64,000 bases of DNA from NCBI RefSeq assembly GCF_947623445.1, contig NC_135245.1, forward strand, positions 131,501 to 195,500, in the 5' to 3' direction. Position 1 is the stretch's first letter. Every line of letters begins with the position of its first letter. The translations under genes were made by a program, and so were the position numbers. The stretch comes from Clavelina lepadiformis (taxonomy: Eukaryota; Chordata; Ascidiacea; Aplousobranchia; Clavelinidae). The notes under the pieces were generated by a model, which had not been told where the DNA came from, ran no database searches, and saw nothing but the letters and a program-made list of their open reading frames with translations. Below, piece after piece: positions 60,661 through 64,000 of this stretch.

Positions 60661-62859
60661 CTTCCTGCAAGCAACATGGGTCCAAAAATGAAGCAACAAC
60701 CGCGCTGCAGGAATGCAAACTGTAAATCACCGTTGCACAATAATTTGGCACCAGTGAGATTTGTAGCAACAAAGTTACGAGTTGATTTTGTGCCAAACAT
60801 CAGACACAGAATAGGACAGATTATATCACGCAAAACAACACCCTGCTATCAAGTAAAGTAGTGTACAAATTAAAGAACTGCTATAGGCTAAAGTATTTCA
60901 CATAAATTTCTTAAAGGAAAACCCCAGCAGAGTAAATATGTTAAAACAGAAAATCAAGCACAAAAAGAAAAGGCGAAGAAAGAAAACATCAGGTCAGTGC
61001 TTTCCTCCCTGTGTTGTAAAGCAGAAATGCTTTGTAGAAGTATCAGCAAAATCATAATGAACTGAATATTTATGACTAAACCATTTAAACAAAACAAATT
61101 ATGCTCCTGGGCGCAATACTGTGCTTACCATGGACATTATTGCAGAATATTTTTCTAGATCATGTGACATATTAGCAAGGTTTATTTAAATATTCAGTGT
61201 TCTGTGCACTGAGAACAGTTTCTAAGTGAGTTGTTGTTTATCACACATTGTTTCTATTCTTTGCTAATCTTTACGGTATCATAATAAAGGAAAACAACCA
61301 CACACAATCAATAAACAAGAAAACAGCGCTAAAGCATCGAGAGCTTAAAACGTGCAAAATTTTAACTATGTCATGAAGCAAGTAAAGATTAACACAGTCA
61401 CCAAATCCAACATAAAAAACAAATTTACATGCTGTGACATAACGACGCCTCGCCTACTGGTGTGGCGAATACCAGTATAACGACATACCATCCATACCAG
61501 TCTGAACCAGTTACTGCATTCAGACGTCACCACTAGCGCCAATCGAGTCTTCAGTTTCGGATCAAGAGGAGTTTTCTTTCAGCAATACCAATTGTTGGAC
61601 AGTATTGGCATCATTCTCCTTACATCACTGTCAGTGTACCAGAGAAAATTCCATCTTCCAACAAGCAGTAAGCCGTTGTAAGCCTTTTCGACTTGGTCAC
61701 TTTTGCCATTCATTGGCGCATGCTAATAACAACCGGCTTGAATTTTCGTCTCCACCGCGCTTTTGACGAAAAATAAATAGACTGATTGAAGACAAAAGCC
61801 TTCATAGAAATACAAAAACACCTCTGTTTAAATAAATACTGTATCTGACTACCGTAAACTTGATAGCCTAGCAACTTAATAACCTATTCAATGGATAAAG
61901 GCAAAAGTCCCAAGTCAGATACCAACGTTTCAACAGTGTCAGTGCAACAGATGTTTATGGAATAAAAAAATGTGCTTTTATTCAGGGAACTTCCCTAAGT
62001 AATCTTCTAAGATAAAGATCTCACAATATATTTTACTCAGGTTAATTATTTTGTTTATTTTCGGCCATTGATGTAAACTGTAAAGTATACCTTTTAAAAT
62101 CATAAAATTTTTTATTTTGTTATAGATTAAAACACATTATAGATGTGAAGTTTTTGTAAACCTTGATTTATTTTCCAGAGTTTTTGATCACCCCATTTAA
62201 TTTTTTTGCCTGGTTGTATTTCTCACCGAACCACAAGTCGTCATTTGTGCACTTTCTGGGCTGATCGAAGTCTTGCCGTTGGTCGTCCTAATTGTTTCGT
62301 GCAGAGGAGTGGTTGAGTTTAACAGGTTAGTTTGGTCATCGCTCATTTCCGCGTTAGTGTTAAGGTATAGGCTAGCTGAGGGGCCATACACTCGTTTTTG
62401 CGGTTCTGTATCAGACCACACGATTCAGCATCGATGCGTGCCCGGTGGATAGGTTAGAAATATGTAGGTGAAGTATTTTTGATGTTTGATCTTGTTGTAT
62501 GTAGGCCTATTGTTCATTTTCACCACAAACTGTGCGGAGCTAAAGTTAAGATGCTAACCGTTGTAGTTATAGCACAATAAAACACGTGCTCACGAACAGG
62601 AAAAAGTGGCAAAACCCAAAGGGCCATTGGCTTATCTCTATCTGAATATACATAAACTGAAACACCATTTATTTTGTGGGGATTTGGCTTGGCACGTTTC
62701 TTAGACATTCTACTTGGAGTTAGTTAAGTTATTTTCCATTGGTGTTTAGAACGTGCTCTACATGAAGCAATGCACTAAAATGTAGCAGAATGACTTAAAT
62801 ATCTAAGATTTAACCTGTTGCCATTTAAGTTGCATAAAGAAGCGACAATTTCTTTAATC
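60661..62859. other. Divergent intergenic region between IARS2 and REXO4
   Basis: Contains repeat copy 3 (61502-61790). No further gene recognised; promoters of both genes should lie here. Confidence 0.5.
61502..61790 (+). repeat. LINE-like 3' repeat, copy 3, internally shortened
   Basis: The first half matches 12555-12735 and the second half 13045-13165. The middle third is absent, with the join near 61675. Ends with GACGAAAAATAAAT and TGATT. Confidence 0.6.
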
Positions 62860-64000
62860 ATGACCAAAGTTAAAAAGAAAATTGAAACAATAAAGAAAAC
62901 TTCAACCAGGACCAATTGGGAAGCTTTAAAAGCAGAATTAAAGAAAAATGATTCCTTTAAATCGAGTCACGATGAAGGGCCGAGCTCTTCAGTTCATTTG
63001 AACAAGAAGAACGAGGCAAAAAGAATAAAACCATTCAAAGGCTTCACAAACTCCACTCATAAGAGCAAGAAATTAAATGTAACATCCAAAGATATTTGGT
63101 TCGATGATGTGGATGTTGGAGATATAGTCGATGCAGAAGATGACTTAAACGAGAAGAAGTCACCATCAAATAAACTTGTTAAAACCAATGCTTTTGCTGG
63201 CTTGACGAAGGTTTTATGCTTGTTTCAATAATAAGTGTTCCACTCAAAACTAGAAGAAACTTATTCAAAAATTTCCCAGTAAGTTGTTCACCTTACCAGA
63301 TATAATATTTTGGATTCCAGGTGATTGCAATGGATTGTGAGATGGTCGGTGTGGGGGAGGGGGGGAGAGAATCAGTCCTGGCAAGGGTTTCTCTCGTCAA
63401 CCAATTTGGAAAATGCATCTATGACAAGTTCGTCAAAGCTAGGGAAGAGGTGACAGATTACAGAACCTTTGTCAGGTACAACTACATGTGGTGGCATGAT
63501 GAACCATATTTATCTATTTGTAAGCAACTTAAACATTTTATTATGCTGAATGATGCAATCAAACTGTTGAAACAGTCAATACACAACAAAGTGGTGGCAA
63601 TAGTGAGTGAGTCCAACACTCTCATCAAAAGTCAATTGAAACAAAACTTTTGCAGTGGAGTTCGACCGAGTGACCTCACCAACGCAGAAGATTTTCAGAT
63701 CGTGCAAAAGGAAGTGGCCGTAATACTGCAGGGAAGGATTTTGGTAGGCCATGCGCTCTGGAACGATATGAAGGTCTTGTTCCTAGATCATCCCAAGAAA
63801 TGCATCCGTGACACTGCAAAGTAAGTGGCCAGCTACATTCTCATGATAAACATCATATAAACATTGTTTGTTGGCAGGTACAAGCCATTCAAGACGATGA
63901 CTGCAGGAAGATCGCCGTCGCTCCGATTGCTAAGTTCAAAGATTCTCGGAGTGCCGATACAGAGAGGAGAACACAGCTCAGTGCAAGACGCCCAGGCTGC
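62860..64000 (+). CDS. REXO4: RNA exonuclease 4 (partial, runs off the window)
   Basis: REXO4 is a nucleolar DEDDh 3'-5' exonuclease of the Rex4/ISG20 family involved in pre-rRNA processing. Exons 62860-63210, 63321-63475, 63656-63820 and 63878 to beyond 64000 join in phase. The lysine-rich N-terminal part begins MTKVKKKIETIKK and contains the family signature DIWFDDVDVGDI and AFAGLTK. The exonuclease domain starts VIAMDCEMVGVG (first Asp and Glu), followed by VSLVNQFGKCIYDKFVK, VSGVRPSDL, ILVGHALWNDMKVLFLDHP (catalytic Asp) and KYKPFKTM. The last visible part, EHSSVQDAQAA, includes the HxxxxD motif. An in-frame extension to 62818 has no ATG; the ATG at 62860 is preferred. Confidence 0.96.

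Noticed and set aside
60676-60861. A 61-codon plus-strand frame with cysteines and basic residues
   Set aside because: It overlaps the IARS2 upstream region on the opposite strand and has no homologue or splice support.

Overview
This window looks like invertebrate chordate DNA, most likely from an ascidian (tunicate). The base composition is AT-rich and introns are short, often 60-100 bp. Gene products match vertebrate families in detail. At one place two genes on one strand are only 41 bp apart, with a 3' splice-acceptor sequence directly before the second start codon. That is the pattern of an operon resolved by spliced-leader trans-splicing, which tunicates have. The species is an inference; no rRNA or mitochondrial marker is present.

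Eleven host genes can be placed. On the + strand: MRPL14 (3.6-4.1 kb, first exon not found), ATP6V1D (17.6-18.7 kb, six exons), an ELOVL4-type fatty acid elongase (30.7-32.1 kb, five exons) and the first part of REXO4 (62.9 kb to the window end). On the - strand: a UQCC3-like micropeptide gene followed by WRNIP1 (6.9-4.7 kb, candidate operon), MED25, TRMT11 and GPCPD1 in tandem (26.7-18.8 kb), FKBP2 (34.3-33.1 kb) and IARS2 (60.7-55.5 kb, 14 exons). Exon joins were worked out by hand from splice sites and reading phase. For ATP6V1D, ELOVL4, FKBP2, TRMT11, WRNIP1, GPCPD1 and IARS2 the summed exons are divisible by three and give proteins of about the family length. A DUF4806-type gene tail (45.2-45.9 kb) also survives. 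The genes are unrelated housekeeping functions: mitochondrial translation and assembly, tRNA charging and modification, transcription, lipid metabolism, proton pumping, ER folding and RNA processing.

The rest is dense with mobile elements. Several small hAT elements keep perfect 8-bp target duplications. Two solo LTRs and one short LTR element keep 4-bp duplications. There is also a TA-flanked MITE, a LINE-like 3' repeat in three copies, and a Penelope-like remnant with a hammerhead-like motif.

The most striking block is 35.7-43.8 kb, an 8-kb hAT-bounded composite. It contains a 4.9-kb foldback element whose long inverted repeats are built of 48-bp units carrying the palindrome CGTCCATGGACG. 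Inside the foldback lie three exons that join into a PHD-type zinc finger, plus a further hAT element. Next to this block (46.0-49.3 kb) is a Mutator-like element with an intact DDE catalytic core. A cluster of six tRNA-like modules follows at 49.3-52.0 kb.
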